64,000 nucleotides of DNA from Pseudomonas sp. DTU_2021_1001937_2_SI_NGA_ILE_001 (lineage in GTDB: Bacteria > Pseudomonadota > Gammaproteobacteria > Pseudomonadales > Pseudomonadaceae), in the NCBI RefSeq assembly GCF_032463525.1, contig NZ_CP135971.1, positions 372,001 to 436,000 on the forward strand, read 5' to 3'. Positions within the stretch are counted from its first letter, which is position 1. The number at the start of each line of letters is the position of its first letter. Positions 34,019 to 42,631 of this stretch are shown piece after piece. The notes below the pieces were generated by a model. The model had not been told where the DNA came from. It saw only the letters and a list, made by a program, of their open reading frames with translations, and searched no databases. The translations under genes and the position numbers were made by a program.

Positions 34019-35374
34019 TCACCCCGAGTGGCGCGCGGCTGATTGCTCTTGGGGCTTGCGAGGCGCCGGCGCGCCAAGCTGCCTGAACAGCTGCACGGCC
34101 GAATCGGTCGCAGCGTTGAGTGATTCATTGACTCCGGCCAAGCCTTCCAGGGTGCTTTCCAGATGGCTTTCCTGGGAAATGCTCGACGCATTCAGGGCAT
34201 CGAGGCGCTGGTTGATGTCGCGGGTGCCCTGCAGCAGGCCATCGAGCTGTCGCGCCACCGACTCGCTGCGCTGGTCGAGGCTGGCCAATGACAGGTTGCT
34301 TTCACGGATCTGGTTGATGAACTCGGTCACCTGTTCGAGCAGGTGGTCGTCACGTTCCTGGGCCAGGCTCAGCAGCCGGGCATTGAAGCGCTTGAGGTCG
34401 TCGAACTGGGCGGCGTGGTTGCCGGCTTGCTGGTGCAGAGCGAGCAGCGTCTGATTGCTCTCGCGGTGCTGTGCGGCGAGGTCTGCCAGCTGCTGCTGGG
34501 TTTCGGCGTGGCGGCTTGCGGCGTGCCGGTCGGCATCGGCCTGGCGGCTCTGGATGGCCTCCAGTCGCTGTGCAGCGCTGGCGGCGCTCTGTTCCAGCTG
34601 ACCGAGCAGGCGATTACCGGTGGCCGCCTGGGCCAGGGATTTCTTGTGGAAGTCCTGCGTCTGATCCTGGCTGTCACGGGCCAGTTGCACTTGCAGGGCC
34701 ATGAGGGCGCGCAGGTCTTCGGCCAGTTGCGAAGACTGCTGGTGCATGCCTTGTACCAGGCGCTCGCCGAGCACTTCCAGGCTTTCCCGGGCCTGCAGGT
34801 CGCGGCGCTCGTCGTAGGCACGTCGACCGCGCCGTTCGAGTTCCATGTCCAGCTTCATCTGGCGCACGCACCAGGCGCTGCGACGGCTCTCCGCCGACCA
34901 GCGCGAGGCTTCCCAGAGCTTTAGAGCGATGAAGGCCATGATGCCCCAGGTCGAGGTTTTGAACTTCGAGCCCAGGTCTTTCATCATGCCGGTCAGTTGC
35001 CCCAGCGAATCGCTCATGGCACCGATGAAGTCGCCGCTGCCTTGCAACACCATCGAGGCTTTGTCCAGGGCCAGGCCCAGGCCGAGGAAGGTGCCGAGCA
35101 GGCCGAAGATCAGCAGCAGGCCGGGCATGTTGCCGACGATGCGTTCCGGCAGCGAGGCCAGGGCATGGGACAGTTCGCTGATCGAACCGTGTTGCGGGTC
35201 TAGGGCGCCGGTCTGCACGGTGCCATTCCAGTTGCGTTCCCAGTTCGTTTCGCGGCCCAGCATTTCGGCGCTGATCAGCGATGCCAGCAGGCCGCCCAAG
35301 ATCAGGATGAAGAAGGTCAGTTCCAGCCCGCTGCCTGACGAGGGCAGCAGGAAATGCATGATTTCACCGTTCAT
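34019..35374 (-). CDS. MotA/TolQ/ExbB-like proton channel with long coiled-coil tail, resembling ZorA
   Basis: This 451-residue protein has three hydrophobic helices: LELTFFILILGGLLASLIS, then PGLLLIFGLLGTFLGLGLAL near 85-105, then TWGIMAFIALKLW near 140. The GLLGTFLGLG motif is the MotA/ExbB-type channel signature. After about residue 170 it becomes a continuous heptad-rich coiled coil of roughly 260 residues, rich in Gln/Ala/Leu/Arg, far longer than in MotA or ExbB. A long cytoplasmic tail is the diagnostic feature of ZorA. The ribosome site AAGGAG is six bases before ATG 35374. It is the first gene of a two-gene unit with the ZorB-like gene. Confidence 0.8.
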   Translation of the reverse strand: MNGEIMHFLLPSSGSGLELTFFILILGGLLASLISAEMLGRETNWERNWNGTVQTGALDPQHGSISELSHALASLPERIVGNMPGLLLIFGLLGTFLGLGLALDKASMVLQGSGDFIGAMSDSLGQLTGMMKDLGSKFKTSTWGIMAFIALKLWEASRWSAESRRSAWCVRQMKLDMELERRGRRAYDERRDLQARESLEVLGERLVQGMHQQSSQLAEDLRALMALQVQLARDSQDQTQDFHKKSLAQAATGNRLLGQLEQSAASAAQRLEAIQSRQADADRHAASRHAETQQQLADLAAQHRESNQTLLALHQQAGNHAAQFDDLKRFNARLLSLAQERDDHLLEQVTEFINQIRESNLSLASLDQRSESVARQLDGLLQGTRDINQRLDALNASSISQESHLESTLEGLAGVNESLNAATDSAVQLFRQLGAPAPRKPQEQSAARHSG

Positions 35375-35815
35375 GGACGCTCCTTGAAGCGGGCTGCGAC
35401 GGTGGCAGGAATGAGCGAAAGAAGGGAGGCCGGCACTGCAGAATTCCTTGTCTGCGGGATCGAAAGCGCGCCCGCGAGTCCGGGCGGCGATGCATGCAAT
35501 ACAACGGGTTATCGGCCGTTGTCGCAGAGTCTTTAGCTTTTCATGTACCGCTGAACATCATGTTCGTGTGCGTTGGGGGCGCCGACGTCGGCGGCTGAAG
35601 TGGCCGGTTCGACGCGGTGGACGAGTGCCGACGGGAAAGTTGCATGCAAGTATATGTTACTGATTATGTTGCTTTCTTTCGGTTGTTCATGATGTTGGCG
35701 TCATACTTTTTCACTGGATTAAATATTCGTTTATTGTTCAGCGCTTTGCGTTTTCTCGTAGCGCTATATCCTCCGGCGCCAAGTTTTATCGTGCTCTCTC
35801 GCCGCCGGAACCCTT
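35375..35815. other. Divergent 441-base intergenic region between zorA-like gene and T6SS operon
   Basis: The half next to the zorA-like gene is GC-rich. From about 35640 to 35790 it is AT-rich (ATTATGTTGC, GATTAAATATTCG), which fits promoters for the T6SS operon. I see no convincing sigma-54 -24/-12 pair, even though a sigma-54 activator is in the operon. The closest match, TTGGCGTCATACTTTTTC near 35695, lacks the GC at -12. The open frame at 35617-35877 has no recognisable features and overlaps tssA, so it is not called. Confidence 0.6.
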
Positions 35816-37387
35816 ATGCCGTATCTCGGAAAGTTGTGCTCTTCGTATCTGGAAATTGCCTATCGCGCCGTCGATGAAAACAGCGTTGTCGGTGAGGACA
35901 TGCGCTTTTCCATGGAATACGAAGCACTTGAAATGGAATTGGCGAAAGGGCAGTCCCTGCACCCCGGTGTCGCGACTGACTGGCAAAAGGTACTGGAGGG
36001 CAGCGAGACGCTGTTGCGCACACGCTCCAAGGATCTGCGCGTCGCGGCCTGGCTGACCTGGGCGCTTTATCAGCGCGAATCGTTCACCGGGCTGCTGGCT
36101 GGCCTGGGCATGTTGCAGGAACTCTGCGCCAGGCATTGGCCTGTGCTGCACCCGCTCAAGAACCGGACGCGCATCGCCGCCTGTGACTGGTTGCTCAAGC
36201 GCCTGGACAGCCTGCTGGACGACCGTGTGCCGGTACTGGAGCAGATCGAGCTGTTCCGGCGTCTGCTGGAGTTGCTGCAAGCGCTGGATGAAATCCTGAG
36301 TTCCAGGTTGGGGGCTGACGCGCCGCTGTTCCTGCCGTTGTGCCGCCGCCTGGCCGGAATGCTCCAGCGCGCCACGGACAACCGCCCCAAGCCCGGTCTG
36401 GTCGGTGCAGCAACCGCCCAGGTGCGTCAGGTCGCCAGCCAGTGGCGCGCATCGGCAGCCATCGACAGCGACAAGAGCGCCAGTGCAAGCCTGCGCAGCC
36501 TGCAGGATACGGCGCTACCGCTGTGCAAGTGGTGGCTGCGCAACCAAGCCTGTGACCTGCGAGCCCTGCACTTGAGCCGCGCCTTGCTATGGCTGGCGGT
36601 GGACACGCTGCCCGAGCGCAACGCTGAAGGCATCACCGCCTTGCGTGGCGTGCCGGCTGACCGGCTCAAGGATTACCAGATGCGCTTCGCTGCGGGCCAG
36701 TACGCCGACCTGCTGCTCGACGTCGAGGCGAGCCTGGTGCGCGCGCCGTTCTGGCTCGACGGGCAGCGCCTCGGCTGGGAATGCCTGCAACAACTGAACG
36801 CCGAGCCGGCCATGCAGTGCATCGAATTCCACCTCGCCCTGCTGTTGCAACGCCTGCCGGCACTGCCCCGGTTGTGCTTTCACGACGGCACCCCGTTTGC
36901 CGACGCCGCGACCCAGGTCTGGTTGCAGGAGCGGGTTCAGGTTCATCTGCACAAACCGAGCACCGAGCCGCCCGCCGTAGCGCCGGCTGGCGAACGTCCG
37001 GCTTGGGAGCTGGCACTCGAAGACGCCGTGCAGACGTTGCCGCAGCAAGGCCTCAAGGCTGCCGGGCAGCCACTCAAGCTGGGGCTGGCGCAGGCTCTGG
37101 GCGGGCGCGAGCGCTTCTTCTGGCAGTTGAGCCTGGCGCGGCTGTGCTTCGCCGCCCGGCAGTACGAGCTGGCGCGCGTGCAGCTCGATGGGCTGGATGC
37201 CTTGCTGGTCGGCCAGGGCGACCCTGGTTGGGAGCCCGCCCTGGCGTGTCAGGTGTTGCATCTGCTGCACGCCTGCTGTGAACGCCTGCCACAGAGCCAC
37301 GCCGTGCGCGAACGCAAGGAAGAGATTTTTCGCAGGTTGTGCCGCCTCGACCCCGACGTGGTACTCGAACAGGCCCCCGTGCCGTGA
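35816..37387 (+). CDS. tssA: T6SS protein TssA (ImpA/VasJ family)
   Basis: This 523-residue protein begins MPYLGKLCSSYLEIAYRAVD and contains an N-terminal ImpA domain (GEDMRFSMEYEALEMELAK, about 25-43; RSKDLRVAAWLTWAL; HWPVLHP). It is followed by a VasJ-type C-terminal helical region (LGGRERFFWQLSLARLCFAA). TssA caps the sheath/baseplate and primes tail polymerisation. It is the first gene of the cluster, 18 bases before tssB. The ribosome site (GCCGGAACCC) is weak. The GEDxR...YE motif makes the assignment secure. Confidence 0.92.
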   Translation: MPYLGKLCSSYLEIAYRAVDENSVVGEDMRFSMEYEALEMELAKGQSLHPGVATDWQKVLEGSETLLRTRSKDLRVAAWLTWALYQRESFTGLLAGLGMLQELCARHWPVLHPLKNRTRIAACDWLLKRLDSLLDDRVPVLEQIELFRRLLELLQALDEILSSRLGADAPLFLPLCRRLAGMLQRATDNRPKPGLVGAATAQVRQVASQWRASAAIDSDKSASASLRSLQDTALPLCKWWLRNQACDLRALHLSRALLWLAVDTLPERNAEGITALRGVPADRLKDYQMRFAAGQYADLLLDVEASLVRAPFWLDGQRLGWECLQQLNAEPAMQCIEFHLALLLQRLPALPRLCFHDGTPFADAATQVWLQERVQVHLHKPSTEPPAVAPAGERPAWELALEDAVQTLPQQGLKAAGQPLKLGLAQALGGRERFFWQLSLARLCFAARQYELARVQLDGLDALLVGQGDPGWEPALACQVLHLLHACCERLPQSHAVRERKEEIFRRLCRLDPDVVLEQAPVP

Positions 37388-37405
37388 CCCCCAAGGAGAA
37401 ACCCC

Positions 37406-37927
37406 ATGGCCAAAGATGCCTCGGTAGCACCCAAGGAACGCATCAATATCACCTTCAAACCGGCGACCGGTGGTGCCCAGGAACAGATCGAGCTGCCGCT
37501 CAAGCTGCTCGCCCTGGGTGATTTCACCGGACGCCCCGACGAGCGCAAGCTCGAAGATCGCAAGCCCATCGCCATCGACAAGAACAGCTTTGACGAGGTA
37601 CTGGCCAAGCAGGCGTTGAGCCTGGTCTTCAGCGTCCCCAACCGTCTGGAGGATGAGTCGCAGGCCGACGAGACAGCCGTGCAGCTGCAGATCCGTTCGA
37701 TGAAGGACTTCAGCCCTGCCAGCCTGGTCGAGCAGGTGCCGCAGTTGCGCAAGCTCATGGAGCTGCGCAATGCACTGGTCGCGCTCAAGGGACCCTTGGG
37801 CAATGTACCGGCGTTCCGCAAGGCCATCGAGGACGTTCTGGCCGACGAACAATCCCGCGCACGAGTGCTAGGCGAGTTGGGGCTGGCCCTCGAAGCGCCC
37901 GCCAGTACGCCGTCCCGCGACCAATGA
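37406..37927 (+). CDS. tssB: T6SS contractile sheath small subunit TssB/VipA
   Basis: This 173-residue protein starts at ATG 37406 after AAGGAG. Sheath-subunit motifs are APKERINITFKPATG, LPLKLLALGDFTG and the SMKDFSPASLVEQVPQL stretch read here as MKDFSPASLV. TssB pairs with TssC to build the cytoplasmic contractile sheath. It lies 25 bases before tssC. The length is normal for the family. Confidence 0.96.
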   Translation: MAKDASVAPKERINITFKPATGGAQEQIELPLKLLALGDFTGRPDERKLEDRKPIAIDKNSFDEVLAKQALSLVFSVPNRLEDESQADETAVQLQIRSMKDFSPASLVEQVPQLRKLMELRNALVALKGPLGNVPAFRKAIEDVLADEQSRARVLGELGLALEAPASTPSRDQ

Positions 37928-37952
37928 TGCCACTGCCAAGGAAAGCCGTTCC

Positions 37953-39428
37953 ATGACGACTGCAAGCCAGACCCAAGCTCAAGCCGAGCACGCCCAGCCC
38001 AGCCTGCTTGATACGATCATCGCGCAGACCCGCCTCAACCCGGCTGACGAAGCCTGGGCCATCGCCCGGCGCGGCGTTTCGGCATTTATCGCCGAACTGC
38101 TCAAGCCGCACAACGACGCCGAGCCGGTCAAGAAGGCCTTGGCCGACCGCATGATCGCCGAGATCGATGCACGCCTCAGCCGGCAGGTGGATGAAATACT
38201 CCATCATCCACAGTTCCAGGCCCTGGAGTCGGCCTGGCGTGGCCTGAAGCTGCTGGTCGACCGCACCGACTTTCGCGAGAACATCCGCATCGAGATCCTC
38301 AATGTCTCGCGCCATGACCTGCTCGACGACTTCGAGGACTCTCCGGAGGTCGTCCAGTCGGGTCTCTACAAGCATGTCTACACCGCCGAGTACGGGCAGT
38401 TCGGCGGCCAACCTGTCGCGGCGATGATCGCCAACTACGAGCTGACGCCCAGCGCCCCCGACATCAAACTCATGCAGTACGTCGCCAGCGTGGCCTGCAT
38501 GGCTCATGCGCCCTTCATCGCTGCCGCCTCGCCAGCGTTCTTCGGCCTGGAGAGCTTTACCGGGCTGCCCGACCTCAAGGACCTGCGTGATCATTTCGAA
38601 GGCCCGCAGTTCGCCAAATGGCAGAGCCTGCGCCAGTCCGAAGATGCCCGTTACCTGGCCCTGACGCTGCCGCGCTTTCTGCTGCGCACGCCTTACGATC
38701 CCGAGGAAAATCCGGTCAGGTCGTTTGCCTATCGCGAGTCGGTGGCAGCCAGCCACGAGCATTACCTGTGGGGCAACACCGCCTGGACCTTTGCCACGCG
38801 CCTGACCGACAGCTTTGCCCGTTTCCGCTGGTGCCCGAACATCATCGGCCCGCAGAGCGGCGGGGCCGTGGAAGACCTGCCCCTGCATCATTTCGAGAGC
38901 ATGGGGGAGATCGAGACCAAGATTCCCACCGAGGTGCTGGTCTCCGACCGCCGCGAGTTCGAACTGGCCGAAGAGGGCTTCATTTCCCTGACCATGCGCA
39001 AAGGCAGCGACAACGCGGCGTTCTTTTCCGCCAGCTCGGTGCAGAAGCCCAAGCTGTTCGGCAACAGCCCCGAGGGTCGGGCGGCCGAGCTCAACTACCG
39101 ACTGGGCGCGCAATTGCCCTACATGATGATCATCAATCGTCTGGCCCATTATCTGAAGGTGCTGCAGCGCGAGCAGCTGGGTTCCTGGAAGGAGCGCACC
39201 GACCTGGAGCTGGAACTCAACAAGTGGATTCGCCAGTACATCGCCGACCAGGAAAATCCCGCTGCCGAGGTGCGGGGCCGGCGCCCGCTGCGCGCTGCAC
39301 AGGTGCGAGTCACCGATGTAGAGGGAGAGCCGGGCTGGTATCGGGTGAGCCTCGATGTGCGGCCGCATTTCAAGTACATGGGCGCCGATTTCACCCTGTC
39401 GCTGGTCGGCAAGCTCGACAAGGAATGA
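37953..39428 (+). CDS. tssC: T6SS contractile sheath large subunit TssC/VipB
   Basis: This 491-residue protein has typical TssC features: ILHHPQFQALESAWRGLKLL, split here as FQALESAWRGL, then DFRENIRIEILNVSR, LYKHVYTAEYGQFGG and the C-terminal LNKWIRQYIADQENP and RRPLRAA regions. It polymerises with TssB around the Hcp tube and is disassembled by TssH. It is placed four bases before tssE. Family length and motifs are fully conserved. Confidence 0.97.
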   Translation: MTTASQTQAQAEHAQPSLLDTIIAQTRLNPADEAWAIARRGVSAFIAELLKPHNDAEPVKKALADRMIAEIDARLSRQVDEILHHPQFQALESAWRGLKLLVDRTDFRENIRIEILNVSRHDLLDDFEDSPEVVQSGLYKHVYTAEYGQFGGQPVAAMIANYELTPSAPDIKLMQYVASVACMAHAPFIAAASPAFFGLESFTGLPDLKDLRDHFEGPQFAKWQSLRQSEDARYLALTLPRFLLRTPYDPEENPVRSFAYRESVAASHEHYLWGNTAWTFATRLTDSFARFRWCPNIIGPQSGGAVEDLPLHHFESMGEIETKIPTEVLVSDRREFELAEEGFISLTMRKGSDNAAFFSASSVQKPKLFGNSPEGRAAELNYRLGAQLPYMMIINRLAHYLKVLQREQLGSWKERTDLELELNKWIRQYIADQENPAAEVRGRRPLRAAQVRVTDVEGEPGWYRVSLDVRPHFKYMGADFTLSLVGKLDKE

Positions 39429-39432
39429 CGCC

Positions 39433-39864
39433 ATGAACGGTTATGGCAGCCTTTTCGAACGATTGGCCGGCGATTCGGCCCGGCGGGCCGGATGGACTCA
39501 CGAGCAGGCAGTGATGGACTCGGTGGCCACTCACCTGCAGCGCATGCTGGTGGTACGCGCCGGTAGTGTGCCGACCCTTGGCGATTACGGGCTGCCTGAC
39601 CTCAATGATCTGCGCCTGAGCCTGCACGATGCCCTTGAACAGGCCCGCACGGCCATCGAGGCGGTGATCAGCCGTTACGAACCGCGCCTTGAGGAGGTGC
39701 GAGTGGCGGCGCTGCCTGGTGGCCATGACCCGCTAAAGCTGGGCTTCAGCGTCGCGGCCTGGCTGCGCATCGACGATCTGCGTCGGCCAGTGCACTGGCA
39801 ACTGCGGTTGCAGGGTGGCAGCCAGATACGGATCGGACCACGCGCCGTGGGTGACCTTTCTTGA
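39433..39864 (+). CDS. tssE: T6SS baseplate protein TssE (gp25-like)
   Basis: This 143-residue protein starts at ATG 39433. The gp25 core is recognisable in LQRMLVVRAGSVPTLGDYGLPDLNDL, split here as VRAGSVPTLGDYGLPD, and a late EPRLEEVRV region. TssE is a baseplate component homologous to phage T4 gp25. The stop overlaps the TTG start of tssF by four bases, showing coupling. Confidence 0.94.
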   Translation: MNGYGSLFERLAGDSARRAGWTHEQAVMDSVATHLQRMLVVRAGSVPTLGDYGLPDLNDLRLSLHDALEQARTAIEAVISRYEPRLEEVRVAALPGGHDPLKLGFSVAAWLRIDDLRRPVHWQLRLQGGSQIRIGPRAVGDLS

Positions 39865-41648
39865 CCTTCAATGACTATTACCTGAGCGAGCTGAGCGCCT
39901 TGCGCCAACTCGGGCAGCGCTTTGCCGAGCGCAATCCGGGACTGGCGCCCTGGCTCGGCCAGCCTGGCCAGGACCCGGATGTCGAACGTCTGCTCGAAGG
40001 CTTCGCCTTTCTGACCGGGCGGTTGCGGCAAAAGCTCGACGATGATCTGCCCGAGCTGACGCATTCGCTGGTGCAACTGCTGTGGCCCAACTACCTGCGG
40101 CCGCTGCCCGCGTTCAGCATTCTGCAGTTCGATCCTCTGGAACAGCCCGAGGCGGGGCGCCTGGTGGTGCGTGGCAGTCCTATCGAAAGCCGGCCGGTAG
40201 ACGGTGTACGCTGCCGCTTTCGCACCTGCTACGACACTGAAGTCCATCCCCTGGCGTTGACCGAACTGAGCCTGTCGGCCGACGCCCAAGGCGCGCTACT
40301 GACGCTGCGCCTGCATGTGACCGGCGAAGGGCATCTGGGGCAATTGTCCCTGCAGCGCCTGCGTTTGCACCTGGCCGGTGAGCGCCCGGTCAGCCAGACG
40401 CTTTACCTGAGCCTGCTGCGTCATTTGCAGGACGTTGTACTGCTGCCGTTGGGTGGCGACGGACAGGCGCTGTGTGATGAGAGCGGCCACCCTGTGACGC
40501 TCAAGTTGCCCGCCGACAGCGTCCAGCCCGTGGGCTTCGCCGAGCACGAAGCACTGGTGCCGTACCCGCTCAACACCTTTCGTGGCTACCGCATCCTCCA
40601 GGAATACTTCGCGTTTCAGGACAAGTTCCTGTTCGTCGAGCTGCAAGGCCTGGTCGCCCTCCAGAGCCTGCCGCAGCGGCTGCTGCAACAGGGGCGGGGT
40701 TTCGAACTGCGTTTGGCCATGGGCAACCCGGCGCTTTGCCAACTGCAGCCTGGCGCAGCGAATGTGCGCCTGTACTGCACACCCATCGTCAATTTGTTCC
40801 GTCACGACGCCTTACCCTTGCGTATCGATGGCCGGCGTGACGACTACCTGCTGATGGCCTGCGCCGACGGAGCACAGAGCCGTGCCGTGTATTCGGTGGA
40901 TTCCGTGGTGGGCTGGCGCAGTGGCGGACTCGGCTACCGCAACTACGTGCCATTCGAGTCCTTCGAGCATGACCCCAGCTTCGAAATGACCGGGCGCCAG
41001 CCTTACTACAGTGTTCGCCAGCGTCCGTCGCCGGTGCATGGCAGCCTGGAAACCTGGCTGAGTTTTACCGGTGACAGCCCGCAGGTCGGTGAAACCCTGT
41101 CCGTCGAGCTGACCTGTACCAACCACGACCTGCCACGCCGCTTGCAGGTCGGTGAAATCGACCAGCCCTGTGAAAACGGTCCCGCATTCGTCAGGTTCCG
41201 CAACATCGTACCGGCGACCCGCAGCTATCCGCCGCCGTTGGGTCGCGACTTTCTATGGCGGCTGATCAGCAACATGTCGCTCAACTACCTGTCGTTGACC
41301 AATGTCGAGGCGCTGAAGGTCATCCTGCAGACCTACGACCTGCCACGTCACTACGACCCGCATGCCGAAAGGCTCAGCAACCACCTGCTCGGCGGCCTGC
41401 AGGCGGTGCAGCACCTGGGCGTCGACCGCTTGCACCAGGGCTTGCCGGTGCGTGGCCTGCGTACCCTGCTGCGCATCGACCCACGCCACTTCAGCGGCGC
41501 AGGCGATCTGTTCCTGTTCGCCTCGGTGCTCAACGAATTCTTCGCGCTCTACGCCAGCCTCAACTCCTTTCACGAGTTGCAGGTCATCACCACTCAGGGA
41601 GAGAACCATCGATGGAAGCCACGCATGGGGCAACAACCCCTGTTGTGA
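39861..41648 (+). CDS. tssF: T6SS baseplate protein TssF
   Basis: This 595-residue protein begins at a TTG codon (TTGACCTTCAATGAC) overlapping the tssE stop; no in-frame ATG fits better. The N-terminal YYLSELSALRQLGQRFAERNP and GFAFLTGRLRQKLDDDLPEL (shortened GFAFLTGRLRQKL) match TssF. A C-terminal LNEFFALYASLNSFHEL stretch is also typical. With TssG it forms the baseplate wedge. The tssG start lies 37 bases inside its 3' end. Confidence 0.95.
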   Translation: MTFNDYYLSELSALRQLGQRFAERNPGLAPWLGQPGQDPDVERLLEGFAFLTGRLRQKLDDDLPELTHSLVQLLWPNYLRPLPAFSILQFDPLEQPEAGRLVVRGSPIESRPVDGVRCRFRTCYDTEVHPLALTELSLSADAQGALLTLRLHVTGEGHLGQLSLQRLRLHLAGERPVSQTLYLSLLRHLQDVVLLPLGGDGQALCDESGHPVTLKLPADSVQPVGFAEHEALVPYPLNTFRGYRILQEYFAFQDKFLFVELQGLVALQSLPQRLLQQGRGFELRLAMGNPALCQLQPGAANVRLYCTPIVNLFRHDALPLRIDGRRDDYLLMACADGAQSRAVYSVDSVVGWRSGGLGYRNYVPFESFEHDPSFEMTGRQPYYSVRQRPSPVHGSLETWLSFTGDSPQVGETLSVELTCTNHDLPRRLQVGEIDQPCENGPAFVRFRNIVPATRSYPPPLGRDFLWRLISNMSLNYLSLTNVEALKVILQTYDLPRHYDPHAERLSNHLLGGLQAVQHLGVDRLHQGLPVRGLRTLLRIDPRHFSGAGDLFLFASVLNEFFALYASLNSFHELQVITTQGENHRWKPRMGQQPLL

Positions 41649-42619
41649 ACCGGCTGACCGGTTCGATTCGCGAGTACTCGCTGTACCAGGCCCTGGGCCA
41701 GATCATCGCGCGGTTGCGCGAGCACCATCCGCAGCTCGATGAGCAGGCGCTGTACGAGCTGGTGGAGTTCCAGGCCAACCCTGGCCTGGGCTTTCCCGGC
41801 AGTGACATCGAGCGTCTGGAGTTCTTTGAAGAACAGGGGCGGTTGCATGCCCGGCTGCACTTGAACCTGCTTGCCCTGTGCGGTTCGGCATCGCCTTTGC
41901 CGGCGTTCTACGCCGAGCAGGCGCTGCGCGATGGCGAGGAGGGCACGCGAACCCGGGCGTTTCTCGACCTGTTTCATCACCGCTTGCAGCGCCTGCTGCT
42001 GCCGGTATGGCGCCGGTATCGTTATTACGCCAGCTTCCGTCGGGGAGCCGAAGACGATTTCTCACAGCGCCTGTTCGCCCTGATCGGCCTGGGTTCGCCC
42101 GCCCTGCGTGCCTCCCGGGCCCTGAACTGGAAACGCCTGTTGCCCTATCTCGGCCTGCTCAGCCTGCGCGGCCATTCCGCCGCGCTGGTCGAGGCGGTCC
42201 TGCGCTACTACTTCAAGCATGCCCGGTTACACATCGAGCAGTGCGTTGAGCGCCGCGTCGACATTCTCGCCGAGCAGCTCAATCGCCTCGGCCTGGGGCA
42301 CTCATGCCTGGGCAATGACCTGGTGATCGGCCGGCAGGTACGCGATCGGGCCGGCAAATTCCGCATCCATGTCTGCCAGCTCGACTGGCAGCGCTTCCAC
42401 GACTTCCTGCCCGGAGGCAGCGGCCATGAGCCGTTGTGCGCCTTGGTGCGCTTCACCTTGCGCGACCCGTTGGACTACGACATCCGCCTGCAACTGCGTC
42501 ACGAAGAACTTCGCGAGCTGCGCCTTGGCGAGCACAACCCGTGTCGTCTGGGCTGGACCAGCTGGCTGGGCCGCGAGCGCGCCGACGGCGTCGTCACCCT
42601 CGGCCACCGGATTCACTGA
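41612..42619 (+). CDS. tssG: T6SS baseplate protein TssG
   Basis: This 335-residue protein starts at ATG 41612, with AGGGAGAG upstream inside tssF. It shows the TssG core: FLDLFHHRLQRLLLPVWRRYR (shortened FLDLFHHRLQRLL), then LLPYLGLLSLRGHSAALVEA and the C-terminal LGHSCLGNDLVIGRQVRDRAG region (GNDLVIGRQVRDR). TssG is the baseplate partner of TssF and TssK. It overlaps tssF by 37 bases and is 12 bases before tssH. Confidence 0.95.
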   Translation: MEATHGATTPVVNRLTGSIREYSLYQALGQIIARLREHHPQLDEQALYELVEFQANPGLGFPGSDIERLEFFEEQGRLHARLHLNLLALCGSASPLPAFYAEQALRDGEEGTRTRAFLDLFHHRLQRLLLPVWRRYRYYASFRRGAEDDFSQRLFALIGLGSPALRASRALNWKRLLPYLGLLSLRGHSAALVEAVLRYYFKHARLHIEQCVERRVDILAEQLNRLGLGHSCLGNDLVIGRQVRDRAGKFRIHVCQLDWQRFHDFLPGGSGHEPLCALVRFTLRDPLDYDIRLQLRHEELRELRLGEHNPCRLGWTSWLGRERADGVVTLGHRIH

Positions 42620-42631
42620 AGGACCTTGAGC

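Noticed and set aside
33359..35374. Reading the MotA/MotB-like pair as T6SS or flagellar genes.
   Set aside because: It is on the opposite strand from the T6SS operon and is separated from it by 441 bases; no flagellar genes are present, and the long coiled-coil tail is not typical of MotA.
35690..35715. Possible sigma-54 promoter (TTGGCGTCATAC...) for the T6SS operon.
   Set aside because: The -12 GC element is missing; only the -24 half resembles the consensus.
35617..35877. An 86-codon frame upstream of and overlapping tssA.
   Set aside because: No ribosome site, odd composition and overlap with the secure tssA start; judged chance in an AT-rich promoter region.
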